From NCBI GenBank assembly GCA_965601975.1, contig OZ271856.1, positions 3,720,001 to 3,784,000 on the forward strand: a stretch of 64,000 bases of DNA. The letters are read 5' to 3'. Positions 16,214-25,229 of this stretch are shown piece after piece (within the stretch, counting starts at the first letter, position 1; each line of letters opens with the position of its first letter). The position numbers and the translations under genes are program-made. A model generated the notes under the pieces. That model searched no databases and was not told where the DNA came from. It saw only the letters and a list, made by a program, of their open reading frames with translations. This stretch comes from JANQIO01 sp965601975. GTDB taxonomy: Bacteria > Pseudomonadota > Gammaproteobacteria > Pseudomonadales > Halieaceae.

Positions 16214-17800
16214 ATGAGTACTGATACCGACGTCATCGTGATCGGGGCTGGCCACAACGGCCTCACCTGCGCGGGCTATCTCGCGAAGGCCGGCCTGCGT
16301 GTGACCGTGCTGGAGGCGCGCGACGTGGTCGGCGGCGCCGCGGTCACCGAGGAATTCCACCCGGGATTCCGTAACTCCGTCTACTCCTACTCTGTCAGCC
16401 TGCTGCACCCAAAGGTCATTGCCGACCTGGAGTTGGGAAAGCACGGGCTCGAAATCCTGGAGCGCCCTGCGGGTACCCTGAGCCTGCTGGAAAACGATCA
16501 CCTGCTGTTGACCCGGGACGATGCGCAGGCGCACACGGAAATCGCGCGCTTTTCGCCGCGGGATGCCGAGCGTATCGAAGAATTCGAGACCGAGATTTCC
16601 GAGGTGGCACTGGCGCTGCGCGCCCTGGCCACGGAGTCACCCCCCAACCTGGGTGGCGGCCTGCGCGACCTGCTGGGCCTGCTGAAGGCCGGCAACCGAT
16701 TGCGCAAGCTCAGCGCGCGCCACCAGGGCATCCTGGTGGAATTGATGACGCGCTCCCTGGGCGACTACCTGGACATGTGGTTCGAGGGCGAGGCGCTCAA
16801 GGGCGTGCTGGGGCTGGAAGGCGTGATCGGCAATTTTGCCGAACCCTACCAGGCGGGCACGGCCTATGTGCTGCTGCACCACGCGTTTGGGGAGGTGAAC
16901 GGCCGCACCGGCGCCTGGGGCATTGCGCGCGGCGGCATGGGCGCGATCAGCGAATCCATGGCCGGCTTTGCCCGCAGCCGCGGCGCCAGCATCGAAACCG
17001 GTGTCAGGGTCGAGGAAATCATTACAGAGAAAGATCGCGCCGTGGGCGTGACCACAACCGATGGCAAAACCATTCGGGCTCGCTGCGTCGCCGCCAATAT
17101 TCACCCGCAGACCCTGCTGACCAAATTGCTGGACCCGGGGCTGCTGGAAGCCGGCGACCGCCGGCGTATCGAGGCCTACCGCAGCCATTCCGCCACCTTC
17201 CGCATGAACGTGGCCCTGTCGGAGCTGCCGCAGTTCACCAGCATGGCGGGGCGCGGTGAGGAGCACTTCATGGGCGCCATCGAGGTGAGCCCGTCGCTGC
17301 AGTACATCGAAAACGCCTACATGGACGCACGCCAGCACGGCTGGTCACGCAAGCCGGTGATCTCGATGCAGGTGCCCAGCACCCAGGACGACAGCCTGGC
17401 GCCGGACGGCTGCCACGTGGCGAGCCTGTTCTGCCAGCACTTCCAGCGCCACCTGCCGGACGGCCGGGACTGGGATACGGTCAGGGACGAGGTCGCCGAT
17501 CTCGTGATCGACACCATCGACCAGTACGCGCCCAATTTCAAAGCCTCTGTCGTGGGGCGGCAGATCAAGACGCCGCTGGATATCGAGCGCGACCTGGGCA
17601 TGGTGGGTGGCGACATCTTCCACGGCGCCCTGCACCTGGACCAGTTCTACTCCATGCGCCCGATCCCGGGGCACGCCGCCTACAAGATGCCGGTCGAAGG
17701 GGTCTACCTCTGCGGATCCGGCGCCCATCCCGGCGGCGGCGTCAGCGGCCTGCCCGGCCACAATGCGGCGCGGGAAATTCTGCGGCAGCACAGAGCCTAG
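16214..17800 (+). CDS. CrtI/PYROXD2-like FAD oxidoreductase (type C)
   Basis: A 528-residue flavoprotein, MSTDTDVIVIGAGHNG at the N-terminus (GAGHNG at 11-16), then GGAAVTEEFHPGFRNS, the mid-protein GAWGIARGGMGAIS and the C-terminal FAD motif LCGSGAHPGGGVSGLPGHNAA. Full length for the family. It pairs with 27792-29384 rather than with the A or B types. It is monocistronic, facing a regulator gene tail-to-tail with 6 bp between stops. Its 5-prime end is present as a dead copy at 14191. Substrate unknown. Confidence 0.85.
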   Translation: MSTDTDVIVIGAGHNGLTCAGYLAKAGLRVTVLEARDVVGGAAVTEEFHPGFRNSVYSYSVSLLHPKVIADLELGKHGLEILERPAGTLSLLENDHLLLTRDDAQAHTEIARFSPRDAERIEEFETEISEVALALRALATESPPNLGGGLRDLLGLLKAGNRLRKLSARHQGILVELMTRSLGDYLDMWFEGEALKGVLGLEGVIGNFAEPYQAGTAYVLLHHAFGEVNGRTGAWGIARGGMGAISESMAGFARSRGASIETGVRVEEIITEKDRAVGVTTTDGKTIRARCVAANIHPQTLLTKLLDPGLLEAGDRRRIEAYRSHSATFRMNVALSELPQFTSMAGRGEEHFMGAIEVSPSLQYIENAYMDARQHGWSRKPVISMQVPSTQDDSLAPDGCHVASLFCQHFQRHLPDGRDWDTVRDEVADLVIDTIDQYAPNFKASVVGRQIKTPLDIERDLGMVGGDIFHGALHLDQFYSMRPIPGHAAYKMPVEGVYLCGSGAHPGGGVSGLPGHNAAREILRQHRA

Positions 17801-17806
17801 GGCGTG

Positions 17807-18583
17807 TCAGGCGGAGGGGTTGCGCCGAAACTGGGCCGGAGTCTGGCCCGTCACTTTCTTGAAGGCGACGTAAAACGTCGAGGTGCTGTTGAAACCCACC
17901 TGCAGGGCCACGCTGAGCACCGTGGCGGACTCGCCGGCATCCGGCCCCAGCAGCGTCATCGCTTCCCGCACGCGGTACTGGTTGAGGAAGTCAAAGAAGG
18001 ACATGCCGAAACCGGCATTGATGACCTGGGACAGGTGATTCACGGAACAGTCCAACCGCTCCGCCAGGTCCGGCAGCGTGAGGTCGGGCTGCAGGTAGAT
18101 GTTGTCGACCTCCATCAGCTCGATTAGCTGCCGCTTGACCGCTTCCATCTGTTCCGCACCGAGGCCGGACTTGGCATAGCGCTGAACCTTGTCGGGGCCT
18201 GCCGCATCGGCAATCGGGCTCTGGGGCGTGGAGACGCCGCGCTGGTCGTAATAGTCAACGATCTCCGATGCGGAGTCGGCGTTGAGCGTGATGAACTCCG
18301 CCCCGAAATATGGCGCCTCATCGATGGCGTCGTCTTTCGGCACCGCGCGGTACTGGAAGGCGATGGTATTGGGACCCGCGCATACCTCACCGACAAGTTC
18401 GTAGAGATAGGGCTCGAGCTGGAACACGTTATCGAGGTGTGCCAGCAGTTCGTCACGGCTCATCTCCTGGGTCAGGGTGACGTCCATGTAGGTTCCCTTT
18501 TCGGAGAGATGGTTGGCCACAGCCTGTGCATCCCGCTGGTTCCAGGCCTCGATATAGCGCGCGACAAATTCGGAAGGTTCCAT
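17807..18583 (-). CDS. AraC-family regulator with N-terminal SnoaL-like domain
   Basis: A 258-residue fusion. Residues 1 to about 110 form a SnoaL/NTF2-like fold (EFVARYIEAWNQRDAQAV start and AFQYRAVPKD strand), and about 150-255 form an AraC-type double helix-turn-helix (LPDLAERLDCSVNHLSQVIN and VALQVGFNSTSTFYVAFKK, ending TPAQFRRN). ATG 18583 is chosen as the start of the SnoaL fold. The first domain probably senses a small hydrophobic ligand; this is inference, since AraC proteins usually carry a cupin-type or other sensor. It is convergent with the type C flavoprotein, which is a plausible target. Confidence 0.8.
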   Translation of the reverse strand: MEPSEFVARYIEAWNQRDAQAVANHLSEKGTYMDVTLTQEMSRDELLAHLDNVFQLEPYLYELVGEVCAGPNTIAFQYRAVPKDDAIDEAPYFGAEFITLNADSASEIVDYYDQRGVSTPQSPIADAAGPDKVQRYAKSGLGAEQMEAVKRQLIELMEVDNIYLQPDLTLPDLAERLDCSVNHLSQVINAGFGMSFFDFLNQYRVREAMTLLGPDAGESATVLSVALQVGFNSTSTFYVAFKKVTGQTPAQFRRNPSA

Positions 18584-18752
18584 AGGCGATCGTACAAAAG
18601 CCGTTGCGTGCAGCCTCCGGCTGCAGTCCAATATTCACCCGATACTGCCCCAAGAGTGCCTACGGCACAACTTCACCGCCTGGCGGGCTGTCAACCGTCA
18701 GCCAACACTGTAGGCTTGTAGAGGCCGATATCACGGAGAGACCACCGCGGGA

Positions 18753-20768
18753 ATGAAACACGCCGCCACCGACAGCAAAGCCATGTTCAACGAGGCCCTG
18801 CAGCGCATCAACCAGGGCGAGTTGGATGCCGCCGCCGCCATGTGCCGGGAGGCGATTCGTCGCGACCCCGACGATATCTCCATGACCGCTCTGCTGGGTG
18901 CCGTGCTGCTCAAGCAGCGCAAGCCCGAGGCGGCAGAGAAATACCTTCGAGAGGCAATCGAGCTGGCGCCGACCTTTGCCAAGCCCCATGAAGACCTTGG
19001 CTACCTGCTGCTGGAAACCCATCGCGCCCAGGAAGCTGTCACCGTGCTGAAGGAGGCCACCCGGCTCGACCCGGAGAGCCCAAGTGCGTTTTACACGCTG
19101 GGCCGCGCCTTCGTCGCTATCGGCAAGCAGCGCAAGGCCGATGTCGCCTTCGAGAGAGCCTTTGCCCTGGACCCTCATCGCCGAAAACTGGCAATGGCTG
19201 CGGAGCTGCACAAACGCGGCAAGTTGCCAGAGGCGGAGCGTATCTACCGCAGGCTGCTGCAGGAGGACCCGCGCAATGTGGATGCCATGCGCCTGCTGGC
19301 CGGGGTGGCCTCTGCCCAGCAGCTGCCTGAAGAGGCAGAATCCCTTCTGCGGCGGGCCATCGCCGTGGCGCCGGATTTTGCCCTGGCCCACCTGGACCTG
19401 GGCAATCTGCTGAAAGAGCAACACCGAACTGAAGAAGCCATTGAGTGCTATGCGAAAACCGCGGAGCTGCACCCCCACAGCGGCAAGCCGCACTACCTGC
19501 TCGGTGCAGCACTGGCCGAGGCCGGCCGCAGCTATGACGCAGTAGATGCCTACCGCAAGGCCCTCGAGGTGCAGCCGGCCCACGCCGGGGCCATGCTGGG
19601 GCTGGGCCACAGCCTGAAGACCATCGGCGAGCAGGACGAGGCGGTTCGCTCCTATCGGGATTGTATTCGCCTGCGGCCGGACGATGGCGAGATCTACTGG
19701 AGCATGGCCAATCTCAAGACTTTCCGCTTCTCGGATGCGGAGCTGGCATCCATGCACGAAATACTGGGACAGGAAGACCTCGGCGACCGCTCGCGCGTGC
19801 ACTTCCTGTTTGCCCTGGCCAAGGCCAGCGAGGATGCCGGCGACTTTGACCGCGCCTGGCAGTTCTACAGCGAGGGGAACACCCTCCAGCGCTCCATGGA
19901 AAACTACGACCCGGTGCGGACGGAGATGGCCAACGATGAGATCCGGGAAGTGTTCACTGCGGACCTGCTCAGGGAAAAGTCCGGCCTTGGCAACCCGGAC
20001 CCGGCGCCGATTTTTATCGTCGGCCTGCCGCGCTCGGGCTCGACCCTGCTGGAGCAGATACTGGCCAGCCACAGCCTGGTGGAGGGTACGGCGGAGCTTG
20101 CCTACCTCGGCCGCACGGCCATGTCCCTGAATCACAACCGGGCGGACGGCATCAACTACCCGAAGGCCGTGATCGAGCTGGGAGAGCGGCACCTGAAAGC
20201 GCTGGGACGGAAGTACGTGCAGTGGGCAGAATTCCACCGCCAACTGGACAAGCCGCGCTTTATCGACAAGAACCCCAACAACTTTCCCAATATCGGCTTC
20301 CTGCACCTGATCCTGCCCAATGCGAAGATCATCGATGCCCGGCGCTACCCGCTGGACACCTGCCTGAGCTGCTACCGCCAGCTGTTCGCCAAGGGCCAGA
20401 GCTTTCTCTATGACATGCAGGACCTGGGCGAGTACTACCTGCAGTACATCCAGATGATGGAACACTGGGACGAAGTGCTGCCGGGGCGCGTGCACCGGGT
20501 GCAGTACGAGAACCTGGTGACCGACTTCGAGGGCGAGGTGCGCCGCCTGCTGGAGTACTGCGAGCTGCCCTGGGAAGATGCCTGTATCGACTTCTACCGC
20601 ACCGATCGGCCCGTACGCACCGCCAGCTCGGAACAGGTGCGACAGCCCGTGTACACGAAGTCCGTCCACTACTGGCGCAATTACGATGAGCACCTCGGCG
20701 AACTGAAGGAGATTCTTGCGCCGATCCTGCCCGACTACGCCCAGTACGAAAGCATCAACCGCGACTAG
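18753..20768 (+). CDS. TPR-repeat sulfotransferase
   Basis: A 671-residue protein. About 1-330 are tandem tetratricopeptide repeats (repeated A-LGxALLKQ, LGYLLLETHRAQEA and LDLGNLLKEQHRTEEA patterns). About 410-660 are a PAPS-dependent sulfotransferase domain with the 5-prime phosphosulfate loop GLPRSGSTLLEQIL and the downstream RYPLDTCLSCYRQLF region. There is no signal peptide, so it is probably cytoplasmic, with the TPRs positioning the acceptor. This TPR-sulfotransferase architecture is common in marine gammaproteobacteria; acceptor unknown. GGAGAG precedes the ATG. Its stop overlaps the next GTG start. Confidence 0.88.
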   Translation: MKHAATDSKAMFNEALQRINQGELDAAAAMCREAIRRDPDDISMTALLGAVLLKQRKPEAAEKYLREAIELAPTFAKPHEDLGYLLLETHRAQEAVTVLKEATRLDPESPSAFYTLGRAFVAIGKQRKADVAFERAFALDPHRRKLAMAAELHKRGKLPEAERIYRRLLQEDPRNVDAMRLLAGVASAQQLPEEAESLLRRAIAVAPDFALAHLDLGNLLKEQHRTEEAIECYAKTAELHPHSGKPHYLLGAALAEAGRSYDAVDAYRKALEVQPAHAGAMLGLGHSLKTIGEQDEAVRSYRDCIRLRPDDGEIYWSMANLKTFRFSDAELASMHEILGQEDLGDRSRVHFLFALAKASEDAGDFDRAWQFYSEGNTLQRSMENYDPVRTEMANDEIREVFTADLLREKSGLGNPDPAPIFIVGLPRSGSTLLEQILASHSLVEGTAELAYLGRTAMSLNHNRADGINYPKAVIELGERHLKALGRKYVQWAEFHRQLDKPRFIDKNPNNFPNIGFLHLILPNAKIIDARRYPLDTCLSCYRQLFAKGQSFLYDMQDLGEYYLQYIQMMEHWDEVLPGRVHRVQYENLVTDFEGEVRRLLEYCELPWEDACIDFYRTDRPVRTASSEQVRQPVYTKSVHYWRNYDEHLGELKEILAPILPDYAQYESINRD

Positions 20769-21637
20769 TGGTGATTCGTGGTTGCCGCTCCCTGGCAGCG
20801 CTGGCGAACGCATCGCTCGCCGTGCTGCTGCTCCCGGCCTGCAGCGCGTATAACACAGCGCCCCCGCAGCCGCCGCCCAACCTGACTATTCTCTATGGCG
20901 TGGACCCTGAGTTCATGGCGCTGTATACCCTGGACACGGCCATCGGCGTACACCGTATCGTGGGATCACGCGGGTCGGGCCGGCTGGAGGGGCCGACAGC
21001 CATGGCCGTGCGACCCAGGGACAACGAGGTATTCGTCTACAACAATGCCGATGACACCAGCTTTCGCCGCAACTGGGGCCTGCTGCGCCTGGACCGCTGT
21101 ACAGGGTTCGCCACGCGCGTAGGCCCGCAGACGTTGCCACGCACTGACATGGGCGCCCTGGCATTCGCAGGCGACAACCGCCTGTATGGGTTCGGCAAGG
21201 CTGGGCTTGAGGATGACGGCTACCACACCCTCTACGAAATCGACCCGGCCACCGGCGATCACGCCGCCATCGGGCAGGTCGAGCAGAGCGCGAGCTACAG
21301 CGTCTCCGCCGCAGACTTCCATCCGGACGGCGACCTGTATGGGGTCGGCACACTGGCGGAGGCCGGCGACAGCAGCGTGCAGATCCTGCTGATTGTCGAT
21401 ACGGAGACCGGCAGGCCCAGCATCGTGGGCGAAATCAGCGAGGACGTCGGCGTGATCACCTCCATCGTGTTCGAGCCCTCGGGGAAGCTGCTGGGAGCCG
21501 GGGCTGACCTGAACGGGAAGAAAGCCCTGTTCGAAATCGACCCGGCCTCCGCCGAAGTGTCCTCGATCCGCCGCGCCACGGTAGCGGCCAGGGGGATGGG
21601 CTTCGCGCCGCCGATCAGCTGCGTGGCCGGCCTCTAG
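20768..21637 (+). CDS. Lipoprotein with beta-propeller-like repeats
   Basis: A 289-residue protein starting at GTG 20768 (overlapping the sulfotransferase TAG) or GTG 20771. A lipoprotein signal ends in LLPACSAY. The mature part contains repeats of the form LYGVDPEFMALYTLDTAIG, LYEIDPATGDHAAIGQV and LFEIDPASAEVSSI, each a short strand plus aspartate turn, as in propeller proteins that read surface parameters. I cannot name the family. It is probably co-expressed with the sulfotransferase. Its TAG stop shares the CTAG tetranucleotide with the opposing gene. Confidence 0.6.
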   Translation: MVIRGCRSLAALANASLAVLLLPACSAYNTAPPQPPPNLTILYGVDPEFMALYTLDTAIGVHRIVGSRGSGRLEGPTAMAVRPRDNEVFVYNNADDTSFRRNWGLLRLDRCTGFATRVGPQTLPRTDMGALAFAGDNRLYGFGKAGLEDDGYHTLYEIDPATGDHAAIGQVEQSASYSVSAADFHPDGDLYGVGTLAEAGDSSVQILLIVDTETGRPSIVGEISEDVGVITSIVFEPSGKLLGAGADLNGKKALFEIDPASAEVSSIRRATVAARGMGFAPPISCVAGL

Positions 21638-22563
21638 GCAGCAGTGTCATAGGGCCATACTTCCAGCCCGTGAATGGCATTGCGAATGTCCAGCGACAGG
21701 TTGATCGACAGCATGGTCTTCATGGTGTCGAGGTCGTGCAGGGTAATCGTGGAGGGCGAAGACCCCACCGCGAATATGCTGTCGTTTATGGTGCACAGAC
21801 CGCGCCCAAAGGCCTGGCGCGCCACTCTTGAGTCATCCAGTCCCGTGTGGGTCAGCAGGTCCTCGTCATACTCCGGCACCGCGAAAATGCGCTGTGGGCC
21901 GTTGGCCGACAGGAAGCGCACCGCATTCTTCTCGGTATCGTTGAACAGGACCCCGTCCCGGTGCGGTCGGGCATTGTGGGTACCCTGGGGCAGGCTTGCC
22001 ACCTGGCGGATATAGCGGCCGGTATAGGCGTGCAGGCCGTCTGTTCTCAGCCCGCTGACAAACAGGGCGCTGCTGTCGGCGAATACGTTGTTGATATGCA
22101 GCGTGTTGGCGGGCTGCGGCCCCCGTTCCTGCTGGGGGTTAAACGGCTGGCCACGCAGGCCCTTTTTCTCACGGGCCAGGCGCAGGCCCCAGCTGAAACT
22201 GTTGCTGTCGAGGTCGAAGCCCAGCAGGGAGTCGAAGCCTGTGGAGGTCAGGTAAAGCCTGCGCTTGTAGACGACGATCTCGTGACAGTGCTTCAGGTAC
22301 GGATTGCGGTAGGACGCGACCTGGTTGAACTCCGGGTCGTACTCGAACAATTCATCGCTGGCGGCGACGAACACGCGGTCGCCGTCGAAGGCGATCCCGC
22401 GCAGTCCGCGGTCCCAGCCGCGCCCCTGCCAGTCGATATCCGCGGTATTCCAGTCGACGGGCTGGCGCACCACCCGGTTGTCGATATCCACCAGGTAGAC
22501 GCCGCCATGGCTCTCGCCCTGCTGGCTACCACGCACCACCGAGGTTGCGATCAAAGTTGTCAT
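21634..22563 (-). CDS. Beta-propeller-like protein of unknown function
   Basis: A 309-residue protein without a signal peptide. Repeating modules such as RGIAFDGDRVFVAASDELFEYD, KRRLYLTSTGFDSLLGFD and SALFVSGLRTDGLHAY suggest a six-bladed propeller, vaguely like DUF4915/TIGR03032 or NHL-type proteins. Histidines in YLKHCHEIV and NTLHINNVF might bind a metal or ligand. It is convergent with the lipoprotein gene (stops overlap by 4 bp) and divergent from the TonB receptor. Confidence 0.5.
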   Translation of the reverse strand: MTTLIATSVVRGSQQGESHGGVYLVDIDNRVVRQPVDWNTADIDWQGRGWDRGLRGIAFDGDRVFVAASDELFEYDPEFNQVASYRNPYLKHCHEIVVYKRRLYLTSTGFDSLLGFDLDSNSFSWGLRLAREKKGLRGQPFNPQQERGPQPANTLHINNVFADSSALFVSGLRTDGLHAYTGRYIRQVASLPQGTHNARPHRDGVLFNDTEKNAVRFLSANGPQRIFAVPEYDEDLLTHTGLDDSRVARQAFGRGLCTINDSIFAVGSSPSTITLHDLDTMKTMLSINLSLDIRNAIHGLEVWPYDTAA

Positions 22564-22634
22564 CCGTGCGAGTGTACCGAGCCGTAGAAAAATGTGATAT
22601 CCGCGCCTATAGGCAACGATGCGGTATCTGGTTG

Positions 22635-22640
22635 TATAAT
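22635..22640 (+). promoter_or_regulatory. Consensus -10 box (TATAAT) of the TonB receptor
   Basis: TATAAT, immediately preceded by TTG, lies 97 bp before the receptor ATG in the divergent gap. The -35 region at 22612-22617 is a poor match, so activation by a regulator is possible. The leader ends in GGAGGAG. Confidence 0.5.
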
Positions 22641-22737
22641 GGATATTGCGTGAAGCTCCCGCAGCTACAGAAAATTAAAACGATAACGACAACTAATACT
22701 TACAAAAGCACCCACAAAATCCTGGCGGAGGAGCAGT

Positions 22738-25194
22738 ATGGCTGGCACCGGCACTGATATTCTGGAAACCAAGAGACTTCCCATCGGACTCGCGGTTTCC
22801 GCGGCAATCACAGGGGTGGGCACGGCAAACGCCCAGGATACAGGCACCGCCCTGGAAGAGGTCATCGTCACCGCGACCAAGCGGGAGATGAACCTCCAGG
22901 AAATCCCGATCTCGATCACCGCGATCACCGATGAGCAGATCACGCTCCAGCGCTTCAAGAATTTCAATGACTACGTCGGCCAGATTCCCAGCCTCTCGCT
23001 GAGTGAGATCAACCCCGGCGGCAACACGGTCATCATGCGCGGCTGTGCGGCCCAGGGCCTCAGCTTCGCTGACACCGCCACCACTTCCGTATATCTCGAC
23101 GAGCAGCCGATTACCGCAGCCGGCCAGAACCCGGACCCGCGCCTGATCGACGTCGCCCGGGTCGAGGCACTCGCCGGCCCCCAGGGGACCCTGTTCGGTG
23201 ACGCCGCCCAGTGCGGCACCCTGCGTGTCATCACCAACAAGCCGGATACCACCAGCACTTATGGCTGGGTCGACGTGACCGGGACCAGCGTCGATGGAGA
23301 CGACGAGGGTTACGACCTGAACGCCATGGTCAACATCCCGCTGATGCAGGACAAGGCAGCCCTGCGCCTGGTCGGCTTCTACGCCGACGAGGCCGGCTGG
23401 ATGGACAACGTCAATGCGCCATCACCGCGCGGCACCTTCGACAACGCCGCACAAGCCGAAGATGACGTCAATTCCTCCGAATTCTATGGCGGCCGCCTGG
23501 GCTTTCGTCTGCTGCCCGCCGAAAACTGGAGCATTGACTTCTCCGCCATCTACCAGAAGTACGAGCTGGACGGCTTTGCGGACGCTGACCTGAACCAGCA
23601 GGCCTACGAAGATACGGGCACATTCCCACGCCTGGGTGAGCGAGACCAGATTCGCTACACGGACGACAACTGGGAAGACGAATGGTACCAGCTCGCCTTG
23701 ACTGTAGAGGCGGACTTCGACTTCGGCAGCATCGTGGTGACCGGCGCCTACTTCGACCGGGAGAACGAGTATTTCGCGGACTCAACCGCATACCACCTGA
23801 CTTTCCAGGAGTACAATGAGTACCTGAATGCAGGCACGCCGTACTACGACATCGCCTACAACGACTTTGGCGGCGACCCGCGGGCACAGTCCTATGACGC
23901 GCGCGAAACCACCTCCTGGACGCTGGAGGCTCGCTACGCAACCCCGTCCGAGGGCCGTTGGTCAGCCATTGTCGGCGCCTTCTACAACAAGCGCGACCTG
24001 GACGAACTGTTCTACTCCAGGATGGTCAACGGCTTCAGTGATACCCCGCACTTCGCCTACCAGAATTATGCCGGCTACTACGCCGGTGTGCCGCTGAAGG
24101 AAGACAGCGAGAATATCTTTACCGGTACCTATGAGAGCGAGCTGACCCAGTGGGCGGTCTTCGGCGAGGTCAGCTTCGATGTGACTGAGGACTTCACCAT
24201 TACCGCCGGCACCCGCTACTTCGATATCGACAACGACTTCACCGTCGTGCAGGCGGTCCTGCTCGAAGAAGTCGGCACCAAGCCAAACTGCGAAGTCGAT
24301 TACTGCCTCGCGCCAGGCTTCAAGGGTGAGGCGGACGAAACCGACTGGGTATCAAAGGTCAATTTCAGCTACACCCTCAATGACCAATTGCTGTATGCGA
24401 CCTACTCGGAAGGCTTCCGCCGCGGTGGCGCCAACTCCGTGAGACCCAATTCAGTCTTTGGCCCGCCCACCGGTGAGTTCCCTCCGCCGGCGGGGACACT
24501 CAACGTTTACGACTCCGACACCGTGGACAGCTACGAGATCGGGGCTAAAACCGAGTGGTTCGACGGCCGGCTGCGCCTGAATGTCGCCATTTTCCACATG
24601 GTCTGGGACGACATCCAGATTCAGGCCAACGACCCGCAGGAGGGCATATTCTCAATCGGGACCCTGAACTTCCCCGAGGCGGAAATCGATGGCTTCGAGG
24701 CCTTTATCAACTGGGCACCCACGGATAACTTCTCTCTAGATATCAGCCTTGGTTACAACGATGGTGAACTCTCCGAGGATGACATACTGTTCCCGGGTAC
24801 AGAGGGAGAACTGTTGGTCGAAGAGGGCACGGAGCTTCCCATCGTGCCGGACTGGACGGGCGCAGCCAACCTGTCGTACACGTTCAACACCGAGCTGCTG
24901 AACGCCACCCCCTACTTCCTCGCGGGGTATACCTACACGGGCGAATCTATCAACTCCCTGGCGGGCGTGGAGTCCAGCTCCTTCTCTTTCCCGCCTCGCG
25001 AGCAGGACAGCTGGTACCAGGTGGACCTGCAGTTCGGCCTGGAAACAGAGACGTGGACTGCGGCCCTGTTCGTCGACAACGTCACTGACGAAGACGCTGA
25101 GCTGTTCTTCAATAACCGCTGGGCGCAGCAGCGCCTGTCGACGCTGCAGCCGCGCACCTACGGCTTCAACTTCCGCTACAACTTCTCTCGCTAG
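22738..25194 (+). CDS. TonB-dependent outer-membrane receptor
   Basis: An 818-residue protein. After a short hydrophilic start, the export signal LPIGLAVSAAITGVGTANAQ is followed by the TonB box region LEEVIVTATKRE, a plug domain (about 55-170, QEIPISITAITDEQITLQRF) and a 22-strand barrel ending in the C-terminal aromatic strand YGFNFRYNFSR. CGG-AGGAG lies just before the ATG. It imports large or scarce substrates using TonB energy. It resembles the broad IroN/FyuA-like catabolic receptors of marine gammaproteobacteria, but the ligand cannot be read. It stands alone; no ExbBD-TonB genes are in the window. Confidence 0.93.
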   Translation: MAGTGTDILETKRLPIGLAVSAAITGVGTANAQDTGTALEEVIVTATKREMNLQEIPISITAITDEQITLQRFKNFNDYVGQIPSLSLSEINPGGNTVIMRGCAAQGLSFADTATTSVYLDEQPITAAGQNPDPRLIDVARVEALAGPQGTLFGDAAQCGTLRVITNKPDTTSTYGWVDVTGTSVDGDDEGYDLNAMVNIPLMQDKAALRLVGFYADEAGWMDNVNAPSPRGTFDNAAQAEDDVNSSEFYGGRLGFRLLPAENWSIDFSAIYQKYELDGFADADLNQQAYEDTGTFPRLGERDQIRYTDDNWEDEWYQLALTVEADFDFGSIVVTGAYFDRENEYFADSTAYHLTFQEYNEYLNAGTPYYDIAYNDFGGDPRAQSYDARETTSWTLEARYATPSEGRWSAIVGAFYNKRDLDELFYSRMVNGFSDTPHFAYQNYAGYYAGVPLKEDSENIFTGTYESELTQWAVFGEVSFDVTEDFTITAGTRYFDIDNDFTVVQAVLLEEVGTKPNCEVDYCLAPGFKGEADETDWVSKVNFSYTLNDQLLYATYSEGFRRGGANSVRPNSVFGPPTGEFPPPAGTLNVYDSDTVDSYEIGAKTEWFDGRLRLNVAIFHMVWDDIQIQANDPQEGIFSIGTLNFPEAEIDGFEAFINWAPTDNFSLDISLGYNDGELSEDDILFPGTEGELLVEEGTELPIVPDWTGAANLSYTFNTELLNATPYFLAGYTYTGESINSLAGVESSSFSFPPREQDSWYQVDLQFGLETETWTAALFVDNVTDEDAELFFNNRWAQQRLSTLQPRTYGFNFRYNFSR

Positions 25195-25207
25195 ATTGCC
25201 GTTGTAT

Positions 25208-25229
25208 CCCCGGCCCGTCAGGGCCGGGG
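25208..25229. terminator. Stem-loop between convergent genes
   Basis: A perfect 9-bp stem, CCCCGGCCC-GTCA-GGGCCGGGG, starts 13 bp after the receptor stop. It lacks a T-tract. The opposing gene's stop codon (25218-25220) lies inside the hairpin. Confidence 0.55.

Larger units (their letters stand above)
15212..16248. repeat. Right copy of the 1,037-bp duplicated block
   Basis: This is the partner of 13189-14225. Here the flavoprotein gene whose first codons end the block is intact, and the -10 hexamer TATACT is preserved, so this copy looks like the functional arrangement. Confidence 0.85.

Noticed and set aside
8757..17800. Carotenoid biosynthesis cluster
   Set aside because: The flavoproteins resemble phytoene desaturases in fold, but no crtB, crtE or crtY-type gene is present and the neighbours are amine and one-carbon enzymes.
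18660..20813. 717-codon minus-strand ORF
   Set aside because: It is antisense to the TPR-sulfotransferase, which has clear domain motifs; the antisense product has none and arises from GC-rich codon bias.
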